A stretch of 64,000 nucleotides of DNA from Verticillium longisporum (GCA_019188255.1 JAETXT010000012.1:868001-932000); one strand, 5' to 3'. Shown: positions 44,488 through 55,636, numbered from the stretch's first letter. A program made the numbers and translations. The notes: generated from the letters alone by a model not told the origin.

Positions 44488-45021
44488 TTAGAAGGAAATG
44501 ATCTTGTAGTCGCCCTGGAAACTTCCATCGAACTTGACGCTGACATCTACATTGATCCAGACCTCATTGCCATTCTTCAGATACAGCTTTATGCTGCCCT
44601 CGGCAAGGAAAAGATCAATATTGAGGCCAACACCATCCTTGAGATTGCCGTAAATGTTTCCGACATTGATGCCAAGAATGCTGACGCTGATTCCAATCTC
44701 GAACGTGTCAGTATCAATGTAGCCACTGATCTTAGAATTTGGTTAGCAAAGTCTTGAGTAGTCTCTAGCCCTCGGTCAAAGATCATGTCCAGCATACTTT
44801 GTTGGGACCCAGGCCCCAATCAAGGTCGTGGCGGCTCCTTGGGTTGCCTGGGGGCAGGCCGCGATGCACGTCAACCTGTGTAGCAACCCACTGAGTGTTG
44901 CCTTCCTCAGGCGCCGTGAGGTTAATGACGGCACCTTTGCAGATATGTTAGCGGCCAGTTTACATAGAGACTTGCACCAATGACACTGCTTACCGATGTT
45001 CTGCTCGGCAGAAGAAGGCAT
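44488..45021 (-). CDS. Small beta-rich protein of unknown function (135 aa, three exons)
   Basis: Exons are 44994-45021, 44798-44934 and 44488-44730, exactly 136 codons, with clean GT-AG borders (GTAAGC...AAAG, GTATGC...TAAG). It starts MPSSAEQNIG. After a polar, Arg/Pro-containing middle (RGLPPGNPRSRHDLDWG) comes a C-terminal half made of short alternating strands: FEIGISVSILGINVG, NIYGNLKDGVG, LNIDLFLAEGSIKLYLKNG and WINVDVSVKFDGSFQGDY. No signal peptide, cysteine pair or membrane segment is present, so it is probably cytosolic. The pattern suggests a compact beta-barrel or jelly-roll. I recall similar uncharacterised proteins in other ascomycetes but no function. No single exon is long enough to be found as an open frame. 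Confidence 0.75.
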
Positions 45022-45955
45022 TTTGACGAATGCTGAGGGAATGATGAGATGAGGTCCGATGCGGGCTTCTGATGCAGGTGTTAACACCGATAAATGGCTT
45101 GTTGGGTAGGAGATTTCATACGTCGGGCTGGGATTATCAACAACCCTTTATACTTCAAGTACGTAGTTGGGCATTTTTTCTGCGTGTCGTCACTGCATGG
45201 TCTACGATCCCATGCGGTCTCGAACAGAAGTCACATCGATCTGTTCTCCAAATCGTTTGAAACATAGTAGCAGCAGTGCACCATGGCCCTCATTTGAACT
45301 CGAATCAAAGCACGAACTGCCGGTTCCATCCGCGATTGTGTTCCGATCCATCCGTGCTGCTAATGGTTGGACTTGTCCCACGCCACCACTCGTGACTCCT
45401 GACATATACGACAGCATTCCCTTATTGATTACCACATAAGTGCAGCCCGTTGGGGCTACAGAGGGTTTTTGCATGTCAAAACAGCAGCACGCGCTCTCAC
45501 AGAGACTCGGCAGCGGGAGTACACGCGAACCTGCATCCCAAGTGGCATTGTTTTCATACGTCGTAGGACCTCAGTGAAACAATTGCTACGGCCACGAAGA
45601 TTGAGCGAAATCAGAATGATGCATTCTCGGCTTCCCAAAAATATGTCTCACACTCATCACATCTTGTCCGTAGCGTTACGTGACGGTTCCTGTCAATGAG
45701 ATTTGTCAGTCATGAGTACTTCGATATTTCATGACCAAGTGGTGCTTATAGCCCGATGTCCTTCGAGATGATAGCATACACTCTGCAATCTGACCTGCGC
45801 CTGCCGATGCATTTTTATTTATCCAACAAGTAGTCTGAGTAAATGCTACCCGGGACGCGACCTGGCCGAGTAGACGGGCCTCGGCGTGGAAGGCCAGTCG
45901 AGGCGTATCACACAGGGCTTCACCAACTGGCCACACATCCAGGCCAAAAGCGGAA
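45022..45955. other. Intergenic
   Basis: About 930 bases between the small-protein gene and the LINE. No gene or repeat recognised. Confidence 0.45.
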
Positions 45956-45968
45956 AGACGACAATGAT
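45956..45968. repeat. LINE target-site duplication, left copy (13 bp)
   Basis: AGACGACAATGAT, repeated exactly at 51628-51640. Thirteen bp is typical for target-primed reverse transcription. Confidence 0.85.
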
Positions 45969-45986
45969 AGATAGATAGATAGATTG
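45969..45986 (-). repeat. (ATCT)n tail at the 3' end of the LINE
   Basis: Four to five AGAT units on the plus strand, ATCT on the element's strand, directly beside the target duplication. It serves in place of a poly(A) tail. Confidence 0.75.
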
Positions 45987-46269
45987 TATTACGCCCGATA
46001 GGGTCTAGGGCAACTACCGGTTAAATACATATTCCGTTCCATCACGCATCTTTCTAATCTCGTCCAGCCCTTACAAAAGTCTCCTCCTGAATGCACTCTG
46101 CGTTTGATCCGTGGTTACTTGTGAGTTTTCGTGGGGGTTAGTAGCAAGTTGTCCGTGAAGGCGACTTCTCCAGGTGCCCAGCTTCCTATAGTCAGCCGCT
46201 GGTGCGAACCTGCTGTCATGCCACAAGGTGAGTGTGTTAGTAGGAGAGGGTGGGTGGTTGTGGGTAGGG

Positions 46270-49200
46270 TTATGTCGTCTTCTGTCCTTCGTTCAGTCGT
46301 CCAGTTGCCATGGCATACTTGATGGTAGCCTGCACTGCTGCCATGTTGGGTTTCCAATCTTTTTGGTCCGTAGGCGCCTTCCCCCCAAGGTGAAAGGACA
46401 GGCTTCCCGTCTTCGATCTGGTTACTTGCTGCATCTCGGCCCGTAGCGAGGTCCATCTCAGGCATCGGAAGAGGAAGTGCTCTACGGTCTCAGCAGCTTG
46501 CCCGCAGGCGCACTCGACGTCCAGTGCGGCGCCAATCTTTCTCAGGTAGGTGTTCAATCGTGTCATTCCCGTTCGCAGCTGCGCGAGGACGCTCGCTTGC
46601 GCTGCACTTAGGCCGTCGTATATCCAGCGCGTGTGTCTTCCCGGGAGTGCAGTGTCGATCCTCTTGGAGTATCTGCCGACGTCTGCTGGCAGGGAGAGGT
46701 GTCCCCCTTGGGCCTTCCTCGCCGCGGCGAGCGTTGTCGATACGGCCCGATACGGTTCCTTCTTCAGCGGTTGTTCCGGGTCGGCGGCGCATTGTGCTGC
46801 TCTCTTCGCTGCTCGGGTGAGCTCCGATTCCGCGTCAGTGGGAATCCATCCGATCGAGACCGTGACACCTTTCTCTCTGAGCCTGTCGACGGTGGCGTAA
46901 ATCCGCTCCATGTCTGCCTGTCCGGACTGGCCACGCGGTTTAGTAATCGCTTGCGTCGCTGCTTTGTTCCTGGTGAGAATGACAATGTTGCCAAATACCA
47001 GGCGTCTCGATGTCTCGCGCACTATCCTGTTGACCGCGTCTAGCATCCTATCGTGGGCATCCAGGCCTTTGTGCATGGCTGCTAGCTCGGCCGTGAACGG
47101 GTTCTGCATGTCTCTTGGCCCTAGTCTGGCTCTTTCCGTGAAGACGCCCTCGGCCGCCCAGATGGCCCGCGGGGTCCTAGTTGTTATACCGATGCCGACC
47201 GTGTCGCTTCTCGTTGATGTGCTTGTGGTGATCACTGTGGGGTCTTGTGGTGCGCCCTCAGAAAGGGCCGTGGTCACATCCTTCTCCTGGAGTAGGTTGA
47301 TTCTCTTCTTCCAAGGGCCGAGTACGAACGGCTTGATGATCTCCGAGTTGTCGACGGGTATTCCCTCATGTGCTGCTGCTATTCGTTGGCGGGGACGTGA
47401 ACCGTCTCGTGCTGCGCGTCATGAAGTGGACCAACGGGTGGTTTCTCGGCAGGGTGTGCATGCCTACCCAGAAAGTTGTAGCGCGTCTTGCGAATCGCTG
47501 CCGGACCGTGGGGATGCTGGCTTCCGCTCCTGCCACCGCCGTCGCCACTGTACGGAAGGTCCCCACGATGGCCTGCGCGCCAACATTTTGCACCCTGTCG
47601 AGGGGCTTGACCAATGTCTCTACACAAGCATTCATCCAGATACATGATGCGTAGTCCATCACGGGCGCTACTGTTGACGTGTAGAGTTGCCTGGCCACAG
47701 ATGGCGCTAGACCTCGCAGCCTTCTCAGTGCCATTGCGGCTTTGAGGCCCTTGGTCGCTGCTCTGGCGATATGCTTCTTGTACCGGAGTTGTTGGTCCAG
47801 GATGACTCCCAATACCTTTACTTCTTCCTTCGGGTTCACCGTTCGCCCCTTGATAATGTACGGCGTGCCGTCCACTCGTTCCGCGTTCCGCGAGAAGTGT
47901 ATGATGGCCGTCTTATCCGCTTCGAACGTCGCACCGCTCCGTGACTCCCAGTTGAGCGCTTTCTCGATGATTCCCTGGATCCCTCCGCGGTTGGCTTCCG
48001 CTGTTGGTCCGGCCACCCATGCTGTGTAGTCGTCTACAAACGCGACCGCTCCTCCGTCCGCACCGATCCGGTGTTGGACGAGGTCCGCGTTAAAGAAGAG
48101 GAACAGCACAGGGAGAGAGGCGACCATTGGGGAGCCCTGCTTGCGGGAGGTCCCGCTTCTCGGACGCCTGTCCGTTGACGTCGATGGACGCTGTCCGCCC
48201 AGAGCAGAACGCGCCCACCCAGCGCACCAGCTGTGGTGGTATGCCTCGTGCGGCCAACCTCTGAAGCAGCCTGTCCTTGTACACGCCGTTGTAGGCTCCT
48301 TTCACGTCGAAGCTGACGAGGCTGACGACCTGCCGCCCGCGCCATGCCTTGAAGATGTGTTCCTGCAGTAACATGAGTGCCTGCTCTGCAGACCGGCGCT
48401 TCCGCGCTCCGAAGTGGTTTGACGGCAATAATCCGAACTCCTCGACCGCGTACGAGATCCTTTCCGCGATCACCGCTTCCAGGACCTTCCCAAGCGTCGA
48501 AAGCAACGAGATCGGCCTCCACGCCTTGGCAATCGTGTAGTCTCCTTTGCCGGGTTTCTTGAGCGGCACGATCTTTGCGTGTCTCCATTGGTTGGGCAGG
48601 GCTCCCTCCTCGACCGTTTTCCGGAAGAGTTTCAGCACTCGGTGTCTCACCACCGGCCACACTTGTCTCCATGCTATCAGTGGTAGTCCATCGGCTCCGG
48701 GTGCTTTCCATGGTTTCATCCCGAAGAGCTGCGCTTCTATCTCTCCCAGGGTGATCTCCGGCATGTCGATGGGCGACCGTTGTGGTCGCGGACCTTCCTC
48801 AGCTATCTCACCAGGCAGTGGTGGGAAGAAGGTGGCCAGCAGCTCCTCGGCCTGCTCCGTTCCGTTGGTTGTGCGGGTTCCGTCAGCTCTGGCGAGCTGT
48901 GGTACCTTGTCAAAAGACCCTCCACCCTCCGTGTCCAGGTACTTAGCGGCCTTCCAGATGTTGGTGTTGTCAGCTAGGAAGTCATCCCAGTGAGCTTTCT
49001 TCCGCCGCCGAATGTCGTCGTGATACTGTTTTGACGCTTCTTTCGCTAGTCGTTCGAGTTCCGGCTGAGCCTGGCCTCCTCTCCTAGCGGATCTGGCCCT
49101 GTTCCTCCAGTACGTGTAGATGCGACGTAGCTGTGTTAACTCTGTCGTCCACCACCTCTTGGCATAGTGCGATGGCTTGGCCTTCGGTGTGAGCTCGTGG

Positions 49201-50144
49201 ACCGCCTCCAGGACCGTGTCCATCAACCCATCTGCCTGCTCCTGAACCGACCCTTCCGTGGGCACCGTCTGCAGTCTTCCGGCAATTCTCGCGTTGATCT
49301 CCTTCCACGGCGCGTTCTTGAATAGGAGCCTCGGCTCCATCTTGGGCTGCGGCATGGCCAGATCCAGCTTCGTTTCCACGGCCTGGTGGTCGGACCCATG
49401 ATCCGTTTCGTGTGTCGTACACTTGACCAAGGTTCTGGCGAGATCCTCCGAGGCCAGGATCAGGTCGATCGTCGATTCTTGGTCCCTGCCTTGCCAAGTC
49501 TTCGTTCCCCGTGGTAGTAGGCTCCTTAGGGAATGTTCGTTCATCAGATCGATGACCACATCGGCCTCTCCCTGTCTGGCAGGTGACACGTCGTCTCCTC
49601 CCCACAGACAGTCGTGCTGATTGAAGTCTCCGGCAATGATCACCTCCACCACTTGCCCTCCGGTCCCTCGAGTTTCACGGATCACCCTGTCCAACGTCTG
49701 ACAGGTCTCTAGCAGGGCCTCCGCGTCGCGGCCCTGGACGTATACGGACATCAGGAGAATGTCCCTGCCAGGCAGTCGCACCGTCGCCGCCACCACGTCC
49801 GGCGACGGGATCGGTACCTGCTCGGCGACCAGGTCTTTGTCCACCCACAGCATGCCCCTCGCACCCCACCGTCCGTCTCGCCACACCGTCGGCACCAACC
49901 TGGCCCACCTAGGGTGACTCATCGGGACGGACCACAGCCGATCGCCATCCATCCAAGCCGGCGGTTCCTGTATCGCTAACGCCGCAAAGTCCTGTAATAG
50001 CTCGTCGTTCATCACACTCTCGTGTACGGTCTTCCGCTTCCCCACATTGAGTTGGAGCATTTGAAATGTCCTACTCATGCTGGCCGGGGTATAGTTTCGG
50101 ACAACTCTTGCTGAACGACTCGTGCGGTCCTCCGCAGGGAACAC
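46270..50144 (-). pseudogene. LINE ORF2: endonuclease / reverse transcriptase / RNase H, frameshifted
   Basis: The likely ATG is at 50078, overlapping the ORF1 stop in ATGAGTAG. Domains in order: APE-type endonuclease with LNVGK, AIQEP, IIAGDFNQHD and the catalytic HGSDH; then reverse transcriptase with PWKAPGADGLP, AKAWRPISLLSTLGK and SFDVKGAYNGV. The frame breaks in the LPQGS-like motif at about 48100-48127, where two single C residues appear to be missing. The next frame carries the catalytic VAFVDDYTAW and runs to 47366. Another shift at about 47370-47410 leads to the RNase H region and a C-terminal knuckle (CACGQAAETVEHFLFRC) ending at 46270. The RNase H acidic residues are hard to place and may be degenerate. 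Confidence 0.85.
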
Positions 50145-51510
50145 ACTTCAGGACTTCCTCCCGGCATTCGTCGTGACGGTGGCCCTCTTGAGCGCATCTG
50201 GCGCATTTCTGTGCCCTCCTGCACTTGAACGCCTTGTGGCCGATTTCTTGGCAGTTGAAGCATTGCTCCGGTCGGGGCCTTCGTTCAAACACGCTGGTGT
50301 ACCCAGACTCGCCGCCAGCGTGGAAGTATCCTTCCTGCAAGACTCTTCTCGCGTCGGCCGCCTTTGTCAGATACACCACCATCGATCCGTATGCTTTCGG
50401 GATATCCCTCTTGCTAAGCCATGACATCTTAGCCACCGTCGCCTCATTTTCTTGGCCGAACGCCTGGGCCGCGCCCGGTCGGATGTTGCCGTTCTCGTCC
50501 AGGACAGCCGTGCGGTTGACATTGTCGACCTTGACCGGGTACAGTTCGTCGCGGAACACGCGCACTCCGCTTGCCAATTCCATCCCCTCGTCCACTTGCT
50601 TGACCATGTTGTGCACTGCTACGCCACTGAAGTCAATCTTAATCCTGTTCTCATATTTCGCACCCACCGTCACCGCCTTGCACTTCCAACTGTCGTCCTC
50701 CCTTCTGGTCCTCATTTCCATTTTCACCGCCATCCTCACGGTGCCCGCGTGTACTTTGCTCCTGTCCGCTTCCTCCACTCGAGATGTGTCAACCGTGCAG
50801 AAGAGGGTGTCGGTGAAGGTTGAAGGCGTGGTGTTCATCGAGGAGAGGGTCCGTATGTTCGTCGGTTGGCTCGTCGGCGGCGTGCGCGCGACCTCGGCGT
50901 ACGACGGGTTCGGGCTGCTCTGTCCCGAAACGGCCGCCATGACGGCGTCGAGTCTCTCCTGCATCCTTTGAGCCTCTTCCACCCCTTTTGCCTCGATCGT
51001 TCGCAAGTCGGCTCTGATCGTGCCTATCTCGTCTTTGATCCCGCCGCTCTCCGTCTTGACTGCGCCAAGCTCGTCTTTGACTTTCCGCAGCTCGTCGCTG
51101 ACTGCTCGTAGCTCGTGCTTGAGCCGGCGGTTGTCTTCGCGCATGGACTCGCAAATTGCCATCTGCGCCTGCCACGCCTTAAGGGCAGTCTTGAGGAGCC
51201 CATTGTGTTCTTTTATCTGTTCCTGCAAAGCTTCGACGGTCGAGTTGTCGTCCAACAGTCCGGCCTTCGCTGGTGGGGCACTTCCCCGCGCGTTCGTTCG
51301 TTTGGTACGCCCGCCACCGGCGGCCTTCGCCACAGATGCTTCTCCTTCGGTCGCATCATCGTTCTCTTGGTTCTCGATGACTTTGTTGGTCGGTTTGCGT
51401 GTTCGACGTTGGCGCTGCTCCGCACCGCTGTCTCCATCTCCTCCGGACGCGACATTGATCATGTCGCGTTCAGCCGCCATGACTGCAGGTGGGGCGCCCA
51501 CGCGATCCAC
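50071..51510 (-). CDS. LINE ORF1, gag-like RNA-binding protein
   Basis: 479 residues, intact. It has an Arg/Lys-rich N-terminus, a coiled coil at about 95-190 (repeated DELRKVKDELGAVK-type heptads) for self-association, a central beta-alpha region (about 235-400), and three C-terminal zinc knuckles beginning CFNCQEIGHKAFKC, CARCAQEGHRHDEC and CVPCGGPHESFSKSC. It should bind element RNA and form the ribonucleoprotein particle. A second in-frame ATG at 51480 (MAAERD) is an alternative start. The stop codon overlaps the ORF2 ATG. Confidence 0.88.
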   Translation of the reverse strand: MDRVGAPPAVMAAERDMINVASGGDGDSGAEQRQRRTRKPTNKVIENQENDDATEGEASVAKAAGGGRTKRTNARGSAPPAKAGLLDDNSTVEALQEQIKEHNGLLKTALKAWQAQMAICESMREDNRRLKHELRAVSDELRKVKDELGAVKTESGGIKDEIGTIRADLRTIEAKGVEEAQRMQERLDAVMAAVSGQSSPNPSYAEVARTPPTSQPTNIRTLSSMNTTPSTFTDTLFCTVDTSRVEEADRSKVHAGTVRMAVKMEMRTRREDDSWKCKAVTVGAKYENRIKIDFSGVAVHNMVKQVDEGMELASGVRVFRDELYPVKVDNVNRTAVLDENGNIRPGAAQAFGQENEATVAKMSWLSKRDIPKAYGSMVVYLTKAADARRVLQEGYFHAGGESGYTSVFERRPRPEQCFNCQEIGHKAFKCRRAQKCARCAQEGHRHDECREEVLKCVPCGGPHESFSKSCPKLYPGQHE

Positions 51511-51627
51511 TCGGTCAGTGCCGCAACGCGTGTCCCCGTCCTGATCAACACCTCTCTGCCCGATTCAATGATTCAACGAGAAGGATTGGAATACGAAGAA
51601 GCCACGCGATCCTGCTGTTCAATGTTC

Positions 51628-51640
51628 AGACGACAATGAT
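51628..51640. repeat. LINE target-site duplication, right copy
   Basis: AGACGACAATGAT directly before the LINE 5' leader as read on the minus strand. Identical to 45956-45968. Confidence 0.85.
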
Positions 51641-51955
51641 GGACGAAGACATCCGCGCTAACTCAATATATGCCTCGATAACGCAGTCGACTGTATGTTC
51701 TTGTCATTCTTCTAAACATTGCACACTACGGAGTTAACCAGCACGTATGCGCAAAACAGGTGGCATTTAGTGGCGATCGGCATCGGGTTACATCCGTCTC
51801 TTCCGTCCCGATCGGCAATCGGCGGAATCTTCTGTCTTGTCCAAATCGCTCTCACAGCCAAGACCCTAACGTTCCATGCTGCAGCAAACCATGAGCCCGC
51901 ACGCCTGAAAAGAGTTTCGGACGCCCGTTTGTTCTTGACACTGAGTCCCCGCGAC
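51641..51955. other. Intergenic / promoter of the second regulator
   Basis: 315 bases between the LINE target site and the next ATG. The frame of the next gene is open across much of it, but the start at 51956 sits directly before the zinc cluster. Confidence 0.4.
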
Positions 51956-54120
51956 ATGGTCTCGCCCGGGGTGGCGCCGGACGGCGATGGTACCGCCACA
52001 CAGAGTCAGACGGTCGGCCAATCCGTTCAGCGTGCGAGGGCCTGCGACTCGTGCCGTGGGCTGAAGGTGCGCTGCATCAGCAACAACTCACACGGGCCGT
52101 GCCTCCGATGCCGAAAGGCAACAAGAGTATGCGTCACAACCGTCCCCCGGCTGGCTCGAGGAAGGTGAGGAAGAAGACGGTGAGCAGGGTCACGGAGCTT
52201 GAGAAGAAGATTGATCTCTTGACGGCCAGTCTGCGCGCCGGGCGCGCCGAAGCCGCCGCAGATTCGCTCGACAACAGCTCGGCAGGAGGTGGCGGCGAAA
52301 GCAACACACCTCCTACTGGCGGCGCTGCAGGAATGCCCGCTGGGGACATTGTTGATCGCGGCATCATCAGTTCTCAAAAGGCTGACGCTCTCTTGTCACG
52401 GTACAACACCCAGCTCGTCCCGCACATGCCGGCTGTCATCTTTCCCCCAGATCTTACTGCGACAGAGCTTCGCGAGACGAGGCCTACGCTCTTTCTCGCC
52501 GTTGCAACGGCTGCGTCGACCGATACACCGGAGCTGCAGCGGTTGCTCTCGCACGAACTCACCAGAGTGTTCGCCGAGAAGATTATGATCCGCGCAGAGA
52601 AGAGCCTCGAGCTCGTCCAAGCTTTGCAAATCACAGTCACCTGGTACTGGTTGCCGGATGAATACGACCAAGTGCACATCTACCATTTGACGACAACTTG
52701 CATCTCCATGGCCATCGATATTGGATTGGGCGGTTGTACACCCTTGAAGCCGACAGTGCCATACGGGGCATATGCATTCAGCCGCGCAACACAGATCAGC
52801 GCAATAGATCCGACGGCGCTCGATGCCCGCAGAACCTGGCTGGTGTGTTATTTTATGGCATCCAACACTGCCTATGCCATGAAGCGGCCGCTTCTCTTGC
52901 GTTGGACAAGAGCAATGACCGAGAGCCTTGAGGTACTTCGTTCATCCCCCGAAAGGTACGAGACGGATGAATATCTTTGTGCGGTCGTGTGGGCGAGCCG
53001 TCTTGCCGAAGATATTGACCAGTGCTGCGGCTTGCCGGATGACCCTGATGAGATCTTCAAGGCACCGCAAACCCTGTACTACCTCAGGAAACTCGAGCAA
53101 GATCTGTGCACCTTCAGGGACTCGTTACCAAAGGGCATGGCACAGGGTAGGTCCCCCCCGCTGCTTTATGCCCTTCTTACAGACAGGGTTGCATCATCTG
53201 ACGAGCTGTTAGGAAGTCTCCGAATGGTCTTCAGCGCCATTCCGCTTACTGTTTACAATAATGTGCTCCGGATTCAGCCCCCTGAGGAAAGGCAACACAA
53301 GGCAAACGTCGCCGCCATACCATCAAGAACGCCCCGTAGTGTCGTCATGGCTGATTCTGCCTTCATGACCATGGCTAACACCGACGCCATTTCAAGTTGT
53401 CTGTCGCACGTCGACATAGTTTTGGGCGCATTTCTGTCCCTGAGCCCCGAGGCCGTCCGATGCCTCCCAACCTTTGGCATCATGCGCGCCGTCAGGGCAG
53501 CGAGCATGCTCGTCAGATTACATCTCACTCTTGTTGATGATCCGCAGCTCTTGAGCCCGTTCAGGAGGGAAGACCTCCGAGCCGGGTTTTGCATCGACGA
53601 GCTGCAGCGCCATTTCCGCGCCGCCGCTGAAGGGAACCGATGCAGGACCGCCGCCAAATTTATTGTCGTGCTCGCCATGCTGAAGGACTGCATGGGGAGC
53701 AATCGCGGCGGCCATGGGCCACCGGCGCGGTCAGAACAAGCACAAGAGCAGTTGTCGCTTGAGACACCGCTACACCTTCTTTCGCACGCTGCTGCCGCCG
53801 CGACGGCAACGGGATCAGCGCAACAAGGGTCCGGGATCGGCGGCAACGCTGAACGGCTCACGTTTCCTGATCCGAACGGCCAGCCTTCTTCGGTTGCGCC
53901 CTCTGTCTGGCAAGATTTCTCCGGCGGCGCGCAGGCCTTGTCCCTGCCTGGTCCACTGGCTTTCGGTACAGACCAGTTCATGGCGCTCTACGATCAGGAC
54001 CTCGCCTTCTCGCTCGGTCTGGACTACATGTACAGCGGCAACAGCATGCCCCTCTACGCCGGAGAGGCGAGTACCGGGTTTGATGGGACCTCGGCACAGA
54101 CTCACCATATGAATAGCTAG
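51956..54120 (+). CDS. Zn(2)Cys(6) transcription factor (one frameshift after the zinc cluster)
   Basis: A nuclear regulator. It starts MVSPGVAPDGDG and has the zinc cluster at about residues 29-58 (CDSCRGLKVRC ... CLRCRKATRVC). A basic linker and coiled-coil dimerisation segment follow (VTELEKKIDLLTASL), then a fungal middle region and a Ser/Gly-rich tail. The cluster and the rest are in different frames. One extra C in the CCCCC run at 52144-52148 would join them into one 722-codon frame without introns, so this is a one-base deletion or sequence error. The middle region TVTWYWLPDEYDQVHIYHLTTTCISMAIDIGL matches Leu3/War1-type regulators, where a single long exon is common. Adjacent to the LINE insertion, but its coding sequence is not interrupted by it. 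Confidence 0.8.
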
Positions 54121-54169
54121 ACAGCCACACGGGCTGTCTCCAAACATTACGCAGGGGTAACAACTATCC

Positions 54170-54367
54170 ATCCCTTTAGGCCCGAGAACGGTCTCAGGTA
54201 CTTTGGAGCCAAGGAGCCGGCTCGACCGCCTGCTTGAAAGATTCTTATCTGATATAGTGCGATCAAGCGATATCATATAACTGGTCCGGAAGCTGATTTC
54301 TGCCATCATATCTAGAGCGCCCAGTACGTACCGTTGTACCTGAGGCCGTTCTCGGGCCTAAAGGGAT
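54170..54367. mobile_element. MITE with about 32-bp terminal inverted repeats
   Basis: About 198 bp. The left end (from 54170, ATCCCTTTAGGCCCGAGAAC) and right end (to 54367) are inverted copies over roughly 32 bases with one mismatch (CGGTCTC versus CGGCCTC). There is no coding capacity. I could not settle the target duplication. Confidence 0.7.
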
Positions 54368-55636
54368 ATGCTAAAGAGGGGCTCATAGACAGTCATCTTT
54401 TTGTGGCGAGGACAGGGAATTCTGTTTACGTCAAGTCTAGTTTACGGCTGAACATAAGGTTCGGCGACTTTCAGGACGGCCGGGTTGTATAATGACACAC
54501 TTATTGAAGGCTACCGTTGGCTCTGGTGGTCGTGACCTCGTTAACGCCAGCCCTTGGGCCAGTGCTGATGCCCGTTAGAGTAGTTCATCGACATGTCAAT
54601 CGGCAGCCTCCTAGGAGCCTGGGAAAAAATAGAGCAGGGCACGAATTGAGAGGCCAAGGGAGTATGGGCTTCGTCGGCGATCATAGACCTTCATTAGCAG
54701 TAGAAGGTGGGAGATGTCTTTTTCAAGTCATCAATGCGAGGAGGCATATCTTGAGCAAACGGTTGATGCAGCGGAGGGGCTCCGTATTCAGCGAAAGGGT
54801 CGAACACAGCCTGATACGATGTGTACCCTAAAAGAAACTTATGACGCGTGGGTCTGGCCATGTCGGCATCGGAGGATTCTTTTTGATCCGATGTGGCGTT
54901 GTATTCTTGGTATTATGGGGCCGGCTGTCTTCTGTACTATCGCAGACAAAGTGCATGCTTGAACCCTGATGGGAGTCAAAACGGTCTTCAACCAGTTCTA
55001 TCGAACACGAGAATGTAGTATTTCTGATTCCCTCGTACGGCATTTCTCGAAGTCAAGGATGGACTCCAAGAGTACTACTCAAGAGATCTTTGGCCTGGTC
55101 TTCGTCGTGTCAACTTCAAAGATGAAGACGTTTGCTGTTGCAAACCAGAGTGAGCCGAGGCTGGCTGCCAGCACCAATGCCCGGGACGCGGTCAAGACCT
55201 TGCGAGTCACTTCCGAGTTCGAGGCAGGCATCATGTCGAGATTGCTCGACGTGTGGTGCCCCTGTCTAGTTAAGTCTAACGTGGCCTTATAAGCATACCA
55301 AAATCCGTGTTGTAATTCAACACCAAGAGTCAAGGCTGCACCCCCTGGTGCTGTCCGACGTCTTCTTGAAATAAAATAAGGTAGGGCTGATAGTACCCGG
55401 CAGCCTAGCGTCACAAAACGCGCTTCTTTTCCCAAAAGACTCACGTTAAGACATGTCTTGTGCCCACGACACGGTCCCTCAACTCGAGTATGAAGCTCAG
55501 CGACCGAATTGTATGTGCCATTCTCAAACTCTACAGTACGACAATTTGTGCATGAAAGAATTTTGCAAACATCGGTTCCAGCCGACCGGTACCTTACGCA
55601 ACGTCGTTCCTCGACCCCTTGTCCCGAAAACGTCCC
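54368..55636. other. Intergenic
   Basis: About 1.27 kb. A minus-strand open frame at 55079-55444 has one hydrophobic stretch (LVLAASLGSLWFATANVFIF) but no family resemblance or clear start. Left uncalled. Confidence 0.4.

Larger units (their letters stand above)
45969..51627 (-). mobile_element. Tad-like non-LTR retrotransposon (LINE), 5.66 kb
   Basis: A nearly full-length LINE on the minus strand. It has a 117-bp 5' leader, ORF1 (gag-like with CCHC knuckles), ORF2 (endonuclease, reverse transcriptase, RNase H, terminal CCHC) and a roughly 300-bp 3' region ending in an (ATCT)n tail. A 13-bp duplication of the target flanks it exactly. It is GC-rich with no RIP signature, so it is young or arrived when RIP was not acting. 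The domain order with RNase H inside ORF2 points to the Tad1/I group that is common in filamentous ascomycetes. Confidence 0.92.

Noticed and set aside
46524..51639. Several plus-strand frames of 100-250 residues across the LINE
   Set aside because: All are antisense shadows of ORF1 and ORF2.
52139..52168. A short intron joining the zinc cluster to the body of the second regulator
   Set aside because: No GT-AG pair of workable length lies between the sixth Cys and the coiled coil; a one-base shift in CCCCC fits exactly.
55079..55444. 121-residue minus-strand frame with one hydrophobic stretch
   Set aside because: No clear start, family or splice partner; could be a remnant but cannot be supported.
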